From: Alphaproteobacteria bacterium
Lineage (GTDB): Bacteria; Myxococcota_A; UBA796; GCA-2862545
Assembly (NCBI GenBank): GCA_020632885.1
Contig: JACKEQ010000004.1
Location: 310,001 to 374,000, forward strand
DNA: 64,000 nt
Direction: 5' to 3'
Positions 42,238 to 51,786 of this stretch are shown here, piece after piece (positions within the stretch are counted from its first letter, which is position 1; the number at the start of each line of letters is the position of its first letter). Both the position numbers and the translations under genes were made by a program. A model generated the notes under the pieces. That model searched no databases. It was not told where the DNA came from and was given only the letters and a program-made list of their open reading frames with translations.

Positions 42238-43005
42238 GTGAAGATCGACAGCTTGAAGGCCATCGTCACCGGCGGCGCCAGCGGCATGGGCCGCGCGTTC
42301 GCGCTGAACCTCTGCCGCGAGGGCGCCACCGTCACCGTGGCCGACCTCTCGGCCGACGCCATGGCCGAGACCGCAGCGCTCGCGGCCGAGCTGCCGGGCA
42401 CCCTCCACACCATGGAGGCCAACGTCGCGAAGGAGGCCGATGTCACGGCCCTGATCGCGGGTGCGGCCGAGAAGATGGGCGGCCTGAACGCCCTCGTGAA
42501 CAACGCGGGCATCTTCCGCGACGGCCTGCTCGTGCGTCCGGACAAGAAGACCGGCGAGATCAAGAAGATGTCGCTCGACGCGTGGAACGCCGTCATCGCC
42601 GTCGACCTCACCGGCCCGTTCCTCTGCGCCCGCGAGTTCGCCGCCCACTGCGTCCAGACCGGCACGAACCCCGCCTGCATCGTGAACATCAGCTCCATCG
42701 CCCGCCACGGCAACGTCGGGCAGACCAACTACAGCGCCGCGAAGGCCGGCCTCGTCGCCGACACCAAGCTCTGGGGCCTGGAGCTCGCGCGCTACGGCAT
42801 CCGCACCGGTGCTGTGGCCCCCGGCTTCGTCGACACCCCGATCCTCCAGGGCATGCGCCCGGAGGTGCTCGAGGGCATGCTGAAGGCCGTCCCGCTGCGG
42901 CGCACGGCGTCCACCGAGGAGATCTGGATGGCCGTCCGGTTCATCCTCGAGTGCGACTACTTCACGGGTCGCTGCATCGACGTCGACGGCGGCATGACGC
43001 TCTGA
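42238..43005 (+). CDS. SDR family oxidoreductase (classical)
   Basis: A 255-residue classical short-chain dehydrogenase. TGGASGMGRA is the NAD(P) motif, LVNNAGIF the NNAG strand, NISSIARHGNVGQTNYSAAK contains catalytic Ser, Tyr and Lys, and GIRTGAVAPGFVDTP follows. A long insertion with Lys (RPDKKTGEIKKM) after NNAG suits 3-hydroxyacyl-CoA or acetoacetyl-CoA type reductases. GTG 42238 with CCCCGGAG ahead is preferred as giving a normal N-terminus; ATG 42205 would add eleven residues. The substrate is not assignable. Confidence 0.88.
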   Translation: MKIDSLKAIVTGGASGMGRAFALNLCREGATVTVADLSADAMAETAALAAELPGTLHTMEANVAKEADVTALIAGAAEKMGGLNALVNNAGIFRDGLLVRPDKKTGEIKKMSLDAWNAVIAVDLTGPFLCAREFAAHCVQTGTNPACIVNISSIARHGNVGQTNYSAAKAGLVADTKLWGLELARYGIRTGAVAPGFVDTPILQGMRPEVLEGMLKAVPLRRTASTEEIWMAVRFILECDYFTGRCIDVDGGMTL

Positions 43006-43055
43006 GAAACCCTGCCTGAAAGCACGGCCCGCCCGGCATCGGGTAGGGTCTGTGC

Positions 43056-44984
43056 ATGAAGCCACACCTCGTGCTCCCGGGCCTCGCCCTCGCCTGCAAG
43101 GGCAGCCCCACGCCCGTGCAGGTCCCCCTGGACACCGAGCGCATCGAGCTCACCTGCACGGAGACCCGCGCGCGGGTCTGGCGGCCGGATGCCCTGCAGG
43201 CCGGGCTGGTGCACGCCTACGCGGGTCTCGCGCCCATCGTGTCGGAGGACGACGGTCGGGCCTGGCGGCGCGGTGGTGTGCTGCCAGCCGCGGAGGTCGC
43301 GGCGGCCATCGGGCGCGTCGGGCTGGCGCTGGAGGTCGGGGAGGCCGGCCAGGAGCCCTACTGGGTGGCCACCTCGGACCTCTGGGAGACCCTCGAGCGG
43401 CCGTCGTTCACGGGGAGCGACGACCCCTGGCTCCCCGAAGGCGCGTACGAGGCGTCGCTGGCGGACGGGACACGCGTGGCGGTCACGGACACGGGCCGCG
43501 TGTACGCCCATCTCGACGGGGCCTGGAGGGGCGCACCGGACGCGTACGCCCTCGGAGCGGGCCTGTTCGGCGCGCGCATCGCGGCCTCCGACGGCGACCG
43601 CGAGCTCGTCGTGCAGGGCAGCGGGCCGGGCCAGACGCTCGCTGGCACCGAGGACCGTGGGGCCACCTGGGACGTCCCCGTCGTCCATCCGGGCGAGGTG
43701 ATCACCGATCTGGCCATGAACGCCGACGGGCTCGTGGTGGCCGGCTGGGACTACGGCGAGGGCGAGATCGACTCCGGCATCAGCGTGAGCCCCGACTTCG
43801 CGCGCACGTGGACCCACCTCCCCCTCCACCTCCAGCGCGTCTCGCTGGGCCCGGGTCCGCAGGAGATCTGGGCGACCGCCGTGGTCGGTGTGGACGCCAC
43901 GGGCGAGATCCTCGAGCTCCGGCACACCACCGACGCCGGCGCCACCTGGACGCGGGTGGAGCTCTGGGCCGGCGAGGCCCTCGTGGACCCCGTCTACGAC
44001 GCCACCGGTCTCCTGGGCACCCGCCGCGTGTTCCTCGACGGCGCGGGCGCCAGGGTGTTGCCGCTCGCCACCCACGCGGGTCCGGGGGTCCCGCAGGAGT
44101 CCTGGCGGTGCGTGGAGGGCGGGCCGGGCGGTTTCGTGCGCCAGGAGGTCTCGCGCGACGACAGCCCGGGCACGGTCACCCTGTGGGACCGCAACCCCGA
44201 GATGCGCTCGGACAGCCTGGGCGCGGTCGTGCCCGGGCTCGAGCCCGGAGAGGGCGTCTGGCCCACCTGGACGTTCGCAGGCTCCACGGCGCTCGGGGCG
44301 ATCCACGCGATGGACCACGACGCCGACCTCACGGGGCTCGTCGCGCTCGCCCAGTACGACGGGGACGTCTTCGATGGCTTCTCCACCCTCCTGGAGGTCG
44401 ATCTGGACGGGTCCATCGTGGGCTCGCGGCCCTGGGACACGTACGGGGAGGACGACGGCGGGGGTCTCGATGCAGTGCCGCTGGCGGGCGCCCACATGCG
44501 CGTGGACCCCGTCACCGGCGTCGCGCGGGTGATCACCGACGTCGGGATCGTGCGCATCACCGACTCCCTGCAGGCGCAGATCCCGGAGCTCGCCGCGCGG
44601 ATCGGCAACACGGGACGCGTGCGGCCCCGCCTGGACCTCTTCGGGCTCGACGGCACCCTGCAGCGCGGGGGGCCCGACCTGTTCCTCTGGGACGACACCC
44701 CGCAGTGCGGCGCGGACACCCAGACCGTCGGGTGCCGCTGGATCGGCGTGCCGTGGCGCGACTTCGCGGTCCGGGACGGCGCCCTCTACGTGCTGGACGA
44801 CCGCTTCGGCGACCTCTGGCGCTACAGCCCGGACCCCGCGGTGCCGCCAGAGCTCGTCGCCACGGGCTTCCTGGAGGGGTCGGTGCTCTACACCTCCCTG
44901 CACGCCGACCTCCCCGGGGTCTTCGTGCTCGACCACCACCTCTACCGCGTGCTCCCGGGCGCCACGACGGCGGTGCGCCCATGA
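43056..44984 (+). CDS. Large lipoprotein with beta-propeller-like (BNR-type) repeats
   Basis: A 642-residue lipoprotein; the signal ends GLALACKG, so Cys14 is the anchor. The exported part is beta-rich with sialidase-like Asp-box text: SEDDGRAWRRGG, TEDRGATWDVP, SPDFARTWTHLPL and TTDAGATWTRVEL, four S/TxDxGxxW-type motifs that point to a propeller. Further propeller-like strands follow (LDGSIVGSRPWDTYG, LYVLDDRFGDLWRYSP). No catalytic residues can be named. ATGA overlap with the next lipoprotein gene suggests a pair exported together. Function unknown. Confidence 0.78.
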   Translation: MKPHLVLPGLALACKGSPTPVQVPLDTERIELTCTETRARVWRPDALQAGLVHAYAGLAPIVSEDDGRAWRRGGVLPAAEVAAAIGRVGLALEVGEAGQEPYWVATSDLWETLERPSFTGSDDPWLPEGAYEASLADGTRVAVTDTGRVYAHLDGAWRGAPDAYALGAGLFGARIAASDGDRELVVQGSGPGQTLAGTEDRGATWDVPVVHPGEVITDLAMNADGLVVAGWDYGEGEIDSGISVSPDFARTWTHLPLHLQRVSLGPGPQEIWATAVVGVDATGEILELRHTTDAGATWTRVELWAGEALVDPVYDATGLLGTRRVFLDGAGARVLPLATHAGPGVPQESWRCVEGGPGGFVRQEVSRDDSPGTVTLWDRNPEMRSDSLGAVVPGLEPGEGVWPTWTFAGSTALGAIHAMDHDADLTGLVALAQYDGDVFDGFSTLLEVDLDGSIVGSRPWDTYGEDDGGGLDAVPLAGAHMRVDPVTGVARVITDVGIVRITDSLQAQIPELAARIGNTGRVRPRLDLFGLDGTLQRGGPDLFLWDDTPQCGADTQTVGCRWIGVPWRDFAVRDGALYVLDDRFGDLWRYSPDPAVPPELVATGFLEGSVLYTSLHADLPGVFVLDHHLYRVLPGATTAVRP

Positions 44985-46252
44985 GACCCCTGCTGTTGCT
45001 GCTCGCCGGCTGCGGCCTCCTGAAGGGACCTGAAGAGCCCCAGGACCCCGGGTGCGACTACGAGATCACCGACTACTGGCCGTTCGTCCCGGAGGCGTCC
45101 TACCCACCCGGCGCCCTCCTGAAGGTCCCGCACATGGGAGGTGGCCGGCATCCCGAGGGGTACGGGGAGGCCATCCAGCTCGACATCGCCTGGGATTTCT
45201 CGGGTGTGCTCGCGCTCACGCCCGACGAGCAGAGCGTCATCGCGCTCCCGATGGAGGAGGGCACCTACACCGTCCGCCGCCAGAGCCCGTACTGCCCGTC
45301 CGACGGCATGGACCACACGCTGGTCGTGCAGCGTCCGCCCCCTCCGCCCACCGTCGCGGCCCCGGCGCTCTCCGGAGCCGGCGTGGTGGCGCTCTCGGCC
45401 GCCGCGGCCCCCGACGGAGCCGTGTACGCCGGGATGATCGAGGCGCCCGGAGGCCTCGTGCGCGTCGAGGTCGACTCCGTGACCCAGGACGTCACGGCCT
45501 GGGCGTGCGGCGAGCCGTGCAGCGACCACCTCGCGTACAGCCCGTCCGGGACGTGGCTCGCGCACGGTGGCGCCCTCTACGACCGCCGAGACGGTGCGCT
45601 GCTCACGCGGTTCTCCGACCTCGCCGGGCAGCCGCTCGACGTGCTCTTCCTGCCCGACGACGACACCGCGCTCCTGCGCTCCGAGGCGGGCGAGGTGGTG
45701 CTCTTCGACCTCCTCACGAGCCGCCGGGAGCCCTTCGCGTACGCCCTGGATCCCCGGATCGTCGCCAGCCCCGACGGCCTCCTGCTGATCGACGGCACCC
45801 TCTACGACCCCGACACCCTCGGCCTCGCGGGCACGGGCATCGGCCACCACCTGTGGTTCTGGGACCCCTCGACCAACCGCGCGATCCTCTCCCAGACCCC
45901 CGATGCCCTCACCATGAACCTCGCCCAGGTGTTCCCCCCCGAGCTCCTGGGTCCCTGGGGCGGCCCCTGCCGCTTCACCTACACGGACGTGCAGATCGCC
46001 GCCGACCCTCTCGGCCGCTCGATCGTCGCCTGGGGAGGACGGAACCCCGCGCCCGGCTCGGACAACCCGTGGTACCAGACCTGCACGGTGGATCTCGCGA
46101 CCGGCACCCTGGGAGCCCGCCAGGACGTGCCTTTCCCGTACCCCGAGGACGCGGACCTCCTCCGCGCGGCGCAGATCGCCTACAGCGCCGACGGGAGCCT
46201 GCTCGTGGTCGCAGGGCTGCGCGGCCTCTTCGCGAGCCCCATCACGCAATGA
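44981..46252 (+). CDS. Lipoprotein with propeller-like C-terminal domain
   Basis: A 423-residue lipoprotein with signal MRPLLLLLAGC. An N-terminal domain with Cys pairs (GCDYEITDYWPF, YCPSDGMDH) ends in a Pro-rich linker (PPPPPT) near residue 116, followed by a WD-like region (LAYSPSGTWLAHGGALYDRR, VLLFLPDDDTALLRSEAG-like text, AYSADGSLLVVAGLRGLF). Translationally coupled to the previous lipoprotein, with which it shares the propeller theme but no close sequence match. Not a recognised family. Confidence 0.75.
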   Translation: MRPLLLLLAGCGLLKGPEEPQDPGCDYEITDYWPFVPEASYPPGALLKVPHMGGGRHPEGYGEAIQLDIAWDFSGVLALTPDEQSVIALPMEEGTYTVRRQSPYCPSDGMDHTLVVQRPPPPPTVAAPALSGAGVVALSAAAAPDGAVYAGMIEAPGGLVRVEVDSVTQDVTAWACGEPCSDHLAYSPSGTWLAHGGALYDRRDGALLTRFSDLAGQPLDVLFLPDDDTALLRSEAGEVVLFDLLTSRREPFAYALDPRIVASPDGLLLIDGTLYDPDTLGLAGTGIGHHLWFWDPSTNRAILSQTPDALTMNLAQVFPPELLGPWGGPCRFTYTDVQIAADPLGRSIVAWGGRNPAPGSDNPWYQTCTVDLATGTLGARQDVPFPYPEDADLLRAAQIAYSADGSLLVVAGLRGLFASPITQ

Positions 46253-46285
46253 TCCAGGCCTCCCGGCCGTAGACCCCCGCGATGC

Positions 46286-46546
46286 CTACGCCTTGCTGGC
46301 CTCGATGAACTTCGTGCGGCACTCGTACAGCACGCTGTCGAGGAGCCTGCGCTCCTCGTCGTCGAGGTTGCCCGCGGTCTTCTCCTTGAGGACCCCGAGC
46401 AGGTCGATCGTGTTGCGCGCCAGGCCCAGGTCGCGGGATCGCTTCCCGGTGCCGGGGTCGGCGGCCTCGCCGAGCTGCACCATGGCCGAGCCGGCCAGGC
46501 TGATGACGAAGGAGCTGAAGCTGACGGGCAGTTCGCGTTCGGGCAC
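46286..46546 (-). CDS. DUF1844 family protein
   Basis: An 86-residue small protein matching DUF1844: PVSFSSFVISLAGSAMVQLG with a hydrophobic helix, LGLARNTIDLLGVLKEKTAG in the middle, and a terminal LLDSVLYECRTKFIEA helix. The family is widespread in deltaproteobacteria and related phyla, often beside cell-envelope genes; its function is unknown. GTG start with AAGGAGG eight bases ahead. It is divergent from the BamD-like gene (93 bases) and convergent with the lipoprotein pair. Confidence 0.88.
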   Translation of the reverse strand: MPERELPVSFSSFVISLAGSAMVQLGEAADPGTGKRSRDLGLARNTIDLLGVLKEKTAGNLDDEERRLLDSVLYECRTKFIEASKA

Positions 46547-46639
46547 GGTGCCTCCTTGCGGGACGCCGCAAGCTAAGGACGGCCTGCACGGGCGACAAGC
46601 CCCGGCACCCACGATACGGCACGTCCCCCCGGAGACCCC

Positions 46640-47476
46640 TTGCGCTTCGCCCTGATCGCCGCCCTGCTCTTCGCCTCCGTCCCCGCATCCGCCCAGTCCG
46701 TGCGGTCCGGGGTGGGATCCCGCTACGCGAAGATGAGCCCGGTCGAGATCTACGAGCGCGGGCTGCGCAGCATGCGGCGCGGCTACTACACGAAGGCCCT
46801 CGAGGACTTCAACCGCGTCCGGAACTACCACCGCGACGACCCGATCTCCGTGAAGGCGCAGCTCGCCATCGCGGACGTCTACTTCAAGAAGCACGACTAC
46901 GAGCAGGCCCGGTTCGCGTACGAGGAGTTCGCCACGTACCACCCGCGCCACGAGAACCTCGACTACGTCACCTTCCAGATCGGGATGTCCATCTACAAGC
47001 GGGCGCCCCTCGCCGCCGGCCGCGACCAGACCGCCACCCGCAGCGCCGTGAACATCTGGTCCGGATTCCCCGCGCGCTTCCCGGGCTCCACGTACGCGTC
47101 CGAGGTCGAGAAGTACCTGGGTCGGGCCCGCAACCGGCTCGCCCGCAAGGAGCTGCGCATCGCGCGCTTCTACGAGGACCGTCAGGCCTGGGGTGCGGTC
47201 CAGGGGCGCACCGAGGTCCTGGTGCGCCGGTTCCCGGAGTCCGAGTACGTCCCCGAGGCCTACGCGCTGCTCGCCATCGCCCGCCACGCGTGGGGCGACG
47301 TGCAGGGCGCGCAGGAGGCGCGCCAGAACCTGGTGGCCTTCGACGACAGTGGCACGCTGGTGGCGAAGGTCGATCGCCACCTCGCACGTCCACCCGGTGA
47401 GCGCCCCCGGGAAGAGGTGTTCATCCGGCCCTACCGCGTGCGTGGGCTCATGCCGCAGGCGCCGCCCTCGCGCTGA
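46640..47476 (+). CDS. bamD: BamD-like outer-membrane assembly protein
   Basis: A 278-residue TPR protein with a Sec signal (cleavage after ASA, residue 18). TPR text is clear: SPVEIYERGLRSMRRGYYTK, ALEDFNRVRNYHRDDP, AQLAIADVYFKKHDYEQARF, AYEEFATYHPRHENLDYV, then YVTFQIGMSIYKRAPLAAGRD-type residues as in BamD/YfiO. Unlike E. coli BamD, no lipobox Cys follows the signal, so it may be soluble in the periplasm. It uses a rare TTG start, supported by CCCCGGAG just upstream. It would act in outer-membrane protein insertion. Confidence 0.85.
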   Translation: MRFALIAALLFASVPASAQSVRSGVGSRYAKMSPVEIYERGLRSMRRGYYTKALEDFNRVRNYHRDDPISVKAQLAIADVYFKKHDYEQARFAYEEFATYHPRHENLDYVTFQIGMSIYKRAPLAAGRDQTATRSAVNIWSGFPARFPGSTYASEVEKYLGRARNRLARKELRIARFYEDRQAWGAVQGRTEVLVRRFPESEYVPEAYALLAIARHAWGDVQGAQEARQNLVAFDDSGTLVAKVDRHLARPPGERPREEVFIRPYRVRGLMPQAPPSR

Positions 47477-47502
47477 CCCCCCGCCCACGGCGCGCAAACC
47501 GG

Positions 47503-47532
47503 TTGACGGTCGCGGCGCCGTTTGGCTAGATG
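47503..47532 (+). promoter_or_regulatory. Putative sigma-70-type promoter
   Basis: TTGACG (47503-47508) and TAGATG (47527-47532) are separated by 18 bases in the gap before the Ig-like lipoprotein gene. The -35 element is a 5 of 6 match to the consensus, unusual in this GC-rich sequence. The start codon lies 45 bases past the -10. Confidence 0.55.
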
Positions 47533-47576
47533 GCGTAGCTCGACGTGCCAGCGTCGGAATTTCCGGAGGAGACCCC

Positions 47577-48584
47577 ATGACCAAGCGCAGCCTCGCCCTG
47601 ATCGGGTGCCTGATGTTCGCCGCCGCCTGTCCCGGCGACGACCCCGAGCCCACCGCGTCCGATACCCCGCCGCCCTCTTGCGCGACGATCACCAGCTCCT
47701 TCCCTGCTGCTGATGCCACCAACGTGTACTACCGCGTCACGCTCACCTGGGAGTTCACGGAGGCCGACACGTCCACGTCCGCCACCGTCTCGGGCCCCAA
47801 CGGCGACGTCGCCGGCAGCGGCGAGTGGATCGGCAACACCTACATCTGGCAGCCCAGCGCGCCGCTCCAGCCGTCCACCAACTACACGGCCACGCTGTCC
47901 TACTGCGACGGCGCGAACATGCCCTCCACCAGCTTCACCACGAGCGCGGTGGGCGCGAGCGTCAACCTGCCCGACGTCGAGAACAAGACCTACGCTCTCG
48001 AGATCGGCCAGGACTCCGCCGCCATCTTCATCGAGCCGCCGGGCGTGGGCCCCGTGCTCCAGCAGCAGCTCACCGACCACAACATCGACATCCTGATCGG
48101 TGTGGCCGCGGTGGACGCCACGAACATCACCCTCATGGGTGCGCTCGGCAACGGCGCCAACCCGCTCGGCCAGGACCTCTGCGTCCCCACGATCCCGTTC
48201 CCGCAGGCGGCGTTCTCCGCGAACCCGTTCTTCGAGGTCGGCCCGCAGGACCTCACGCTCGACATCGCCGGTGCGGTGTTCACGCTGGAGGACCTCCAGG
48301 TCAACGGCGCGTTCGCTCCGGACGGCTCGCTCATCGCGGGCGCCACCCTCTCCGGCAGCATCGACACGCGTGACCTCATCCCGATCGCCGCCCCCGGTGG
48401 CGACGATGACGCGGTCTGCGAGCTCGCGGCGCCCTTCGGCGTGAGCTGCGAGGCCTGTGCGGACAACTCGGGCGACTACTGCCTGTCCGCGCTCGTCACC
48501 AACATCTCCGCCACGCAGCTCACCGGCCTCCCGCTGACCGAGCGCACGGAAGCGGACGTGGACGCCGACGCCAACTGCCCCTGA
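47577..48584 (+). CDS. Lipoprotein with bacterial Ig-like domain
   Basis: A 335-residue lipoprotein; signal MTKRSLALIGCLMFAAAC. Residues about 33-125 form an Ig-like domain of the SbsA/Big_5 type (SFPAADATNVYYRVTLTWEF, then a terminal TNYTATLSYCDG). The following 200 residues are a beta-rich domain with several Cys near the end (ELAAPFGVSCEACADNSGDY) that I do not recognise. CCGGAGGAG precedes the ATG, its own promoter lies upstream and a strong terminator follows, so it is probably a single-gene unit. A surface-adhesion or structural role is only a guess. Confidence 0.82.
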   Translation: MTKRSLALIGCLMFAAACPGDDPEPTASDTPPPSCATITSSFPAADATNVYYRVTLTWEFTEADTSTSATVSGPNGDVAGSGEWIGNTYIWQPSAPLQPSTNYTATLSYCDGANMPSTSFTTSAVGASVNLPDVENKTYALEIGQDSAAIFIEPPGVGPVLQQQLTDHNIDILIGVAAVDATNITLMGALGNGANPLGQDLCVPTIPFPQAAFSANPFFEVGPQDLTLDIAGAVFTLEDLQVNGAFAPDGSLIAGATLSGSIDTRDLIPIAAPGGDDDAVCELAAPFGVSCEACADNSGDYCLSALVTNISATQLTGLPLTERTEADVDADANCP

Positions 48585-48605
48585 GCCTCGGCTCGGGTGC
48601 TGACG

Positions 48606-48635
48606 AGGCCGTCCGGGCATCCGCCCGGGCGGCCT
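48606..48635. terminator. Bidirectional hairpin terminator
   Basis: AGGCCGTCCGGGC (48606-48618) pairs with GCCCGGGCGGCCT (48623-48635) over 13 bp with one G-T wobble and an ATCC loop. It sits 21 bases after the Ig-like lipoprotein stop and 7 bases before the convergent pseudouridine synthase stop, so it can end both transcripts. A short T run (TT) follows on the plus strand. Confidence 0.8.
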
Positions 48636-48642
48636 TCGTGTC

Positions 48643-49535
<893 letters not shown>

Positions 49536-49539
<4 letters not shown>

Positions 49540-50444
49540 GTCCCCGAGAGCCTGCGCATGTAGCCCGCCACGACCGCCTCTTCGTCGAGCTTGAGCATGC
49601 GGGCGATCTCCTTGACGTAGCCCCGCACGAACGTGGCGCTCGGGAGGCGCTCGTGGGCGTCGCTCTCGATGGCCTGCAGGTAGCGCAGGCTGATGCGGGT
49701 GGCGTCAGCGACCTCGGGCAGCGTGACGCCCTTGGCCTCGCGCACGGCCTGCAGGAGGCGGCCGGAGTACCCGTGCATGTCGACGAGCGCGCTGACCTCG
49801 GCCGGCGTGAGGGTCTTCTGGCGCGGGGTGTCGGCCGGGAGCACGATGACCGAGCTGGCGCGCGGAGACCCCTCCACGACCTTCAGAGACGGGTTCTCGG
49901 CCACCTGCACCACCGGCCGGGGGCGCGGGAGCACGATGGGCGGCGGAGCGGCGGCCACGTCCGGCGGGGCCTCGGTGATGGCCTCCGAGAACGCGGTGTC
50001 CGCGGGGACGGCCGTGGGCGTGAAGTCGATCGGAGCCGGCCGCGCCGGGGTGGGCGCGGGTGCCGCGTCCGGCTCGCCCACGGGCTGCACCTTGAGGGAG
50101 GTGACCTTCGCGAGCAGCCGGGTGGCCGCGGCCAGGGCGGGCGGCACGAGGTCGCTCCCGACCCGGCCCCAGAGGGCCGCCGCGTCGAGATCGCCGGGGA
50201 CCTCCCCCTCGAGGAACCCGAGCATCACGTCGTAGCGCTGGCGACGTGCGGGCACCGAGAGCACCTCCCAGGCCTCCTCGAGCTGCTGGCGGGCGAGCTC
50301 GAGCTGCGTGGTGTCGCCGCCCTGCTCCCGCAGCTGACGCGTACGCTTGGTGAGGCGGGCCACCTGGCGGTGGTACGCCTTCCGGAGCGTCGGTGCGTCG
50401 GCGTCCGCGGGGACACCGAGCTGCTCGTAGAAACCCTGGGTCAT
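49536..50444 (-). CDS. J-domain-like / RodZ-type HTH fusion protein
   Basis: A 302-residue cytoplasmic protein. The N-terminal ~70 residues resemble a J-domain (YEQLGVPADADAPTLRKAYH, then ARQQLEEAWEVLSVPARRQRYD) but the HPD that stimulates Hsp70 is replaced by a basic stretch (TKRTRQ). A Pro/Ala linker (about 125-215) leads to a C-terminal HTH of the RodZ/HTH_25 type (LLQAVREAKGVTLPEVADAT, then a Leu-rich recognition helix). No transmembrane segment follows, unlike RodZ. It may couple a DNA-binding or cytoskeletal-adaptor function to a protein-interaction domain (inference). Confidence 0.82.
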
Positions 50445-50454
50445 CCGAGCCCCT

Positions 50455-51777
50455 CTATCGCGGCGATCCTGCCCTGCCACAAACCTCGACGAGCCGCGCC
50501 AGCAGGGCGTCCTCGTCGTCCACGTCCACGCAGCGGAGGTCGCACACGAGCCCGTCCTGGGACACGCGGGCGACCACGGAGGGCTCGCCCACCCGCAGCG
50601 CGCGGGCCTCCGCGTCCGCCCAGCCGTCGAACCGCACCGCCACGGACGGAAGGGCCCGCTCGGGCAGCGCGCCTCCCCCCGCCCGGCCCTCGGACGGGAC
50701 GACGCGGTGGGGCACGGACGCCTCCCGGAGGCGCTGGGAGAAGCGGGCCGTGCGCTCCGTGACGTCCGCCCCGAGCCGCGCGGGCGTGGGCACCGCGCCC
50801 CCCGCCAGGTGGGCGGCCAGGGTGGCCTCCAGGGCGGCCAGGGTGACCTTGTCGACCCGCAGGGCCCGGTAGAGCGGGTGCTTCCGGAGGCGCTCGACCC
50901 AGCGGGCCTTCCCGACGATGACGCCTGCCTGGGGCCCCCCGAGGAGCTTGTCGCCGGAGAACAGCACGAGGTCCATGCCGGCCTCGACGGCCGTGCGCAC
51001 GCCGGTCTCGCCGAACCCGTCCTCCAGGGCGCCGCTCCCGAGGTCCTCCAGCACGGGGACCCCGGCCTCCGCGCCCACGGACACGAGGGCTTCCCGCGAC
51101 GGACGCTCCACGAACCCGATCTGCCGGAAGTTCGACGGGTGCACGGTGAGCAGGGCGCCCGTGTGCTCGGTCAGTGCGGCGCGGTAGTCGGCAGCCCGGG
51201 TGCGGTTCGTGGTGCCGACCTCGACCAGCCGTGCTCCACCGGACGCGATGACCTCGGGCACCCGGAAGGAGCCCCCGATCTCCACGAGCTCGCCGCGGCT
51301 CACGACGACCTCGCGGTCGCGGGCGACGGCGGTGAGCGCCAGGAGCACGGCGGCCGCACAGTTGTTCACGACCAGGGCCGCCTCGCACCCGACCAGGGCG
51401 GCCAGCAGCCGGTCGATGGCCTCGAGGCGCCCGCCCCGCCGACCGGACGGGAGGTCCATCTCGACGTTGCAGTACCCCATGGCGCGCGTCGCGGCGGCCC
51501 GCGCCTCCGGACCCCACGCCGACCGGCCGAGGTTGGTGTGCACCACCACGCCCGTCGCGTTGATCACGGGCCGGATGCGCCCCTCGGAGAGCAGGCGGGC
51601 GCGGGCCAGCGCGAGCCGGTCGAGGTCGGGGAGCACCGTGACCCCGGAGGCGATCTCAGCCCGGGCATCCTCGAGGACCTGGCGGGCGGCAGCGAGGGCG
51701 ACGCCGCGGGGGAACCCCGCGAGGGGCCCGGCGCACAGGGCGTCCACGGGAGGGAGCTGGCGGTAGAGGTGGCTCAC
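50455..51777 (-). CDS. selA: L-seryl-tRNA(Sec) selenium transferase
   Basis: A 440-residue PLP enzyme converting Ser-tRNA(Sec) to Sec-tRNA(Sec). Features are PVINATGVVVHTNLGRS, YCNVEMDLPSGRRGGR, VVNNCAAAVLLAL, VGTTNRTRAADYRAA, VHPSNFRQIGF and the PLP Lys in FSGDKLLGGPQAG. All fit SelA and length is normal. It implies UGA decoding as selenocysteine in this genome; selB, selC and selD are not in the window. GTG start, nine bases from queA. Confidence 0.95.
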   Translation of the reverse strand: MSHLYRQLPPVDALCAGPLAGFPRGVALAAARQVLEDARAEIASGVTVLPDLDRLALARARLLSEGRIRPVINATGVVVHTNLGRSAWGPEARAAATRAMGYCNVEMDLPSGRRGGRLEAIDRLLAALVGCEAALVVNNCAAAVLLALTAVARDREVVVSRGELVEIGGSFRVPEVIASGGARLVEVGTTNRTRAADYRAALTEHTGALLTVHPSNFRQIGFVERPSREALVSVGAEAGVPVLEDLGSGALEDGFGETGVRTAVEAGMDLVLFSGDKLLGGPQAGVIVGKARWVERLRKHPLYRALRVDKVTLAALEATLAAHLAGGAVPTPARLGADVTERTARFSQRLREASVPHRVVPSEGRAGGGALPERALPSVAVRFDGWADAEARALRVGEPSVVARVSQDGLVCDLRCVDVDDEDALLARLVEVCGRAGSPR

Positions 51778-51786
51778 GCCGGCACT

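Noticed and set aside
43052..44980. Long alternative plus-strand frame across the first large lipoprotein gene
   Set aside because: Only its last part (from 44981) shows a signal peptide and protein-like composition; the upstream portion is an out-of-frame shadow of the lipoprotein at 43056.
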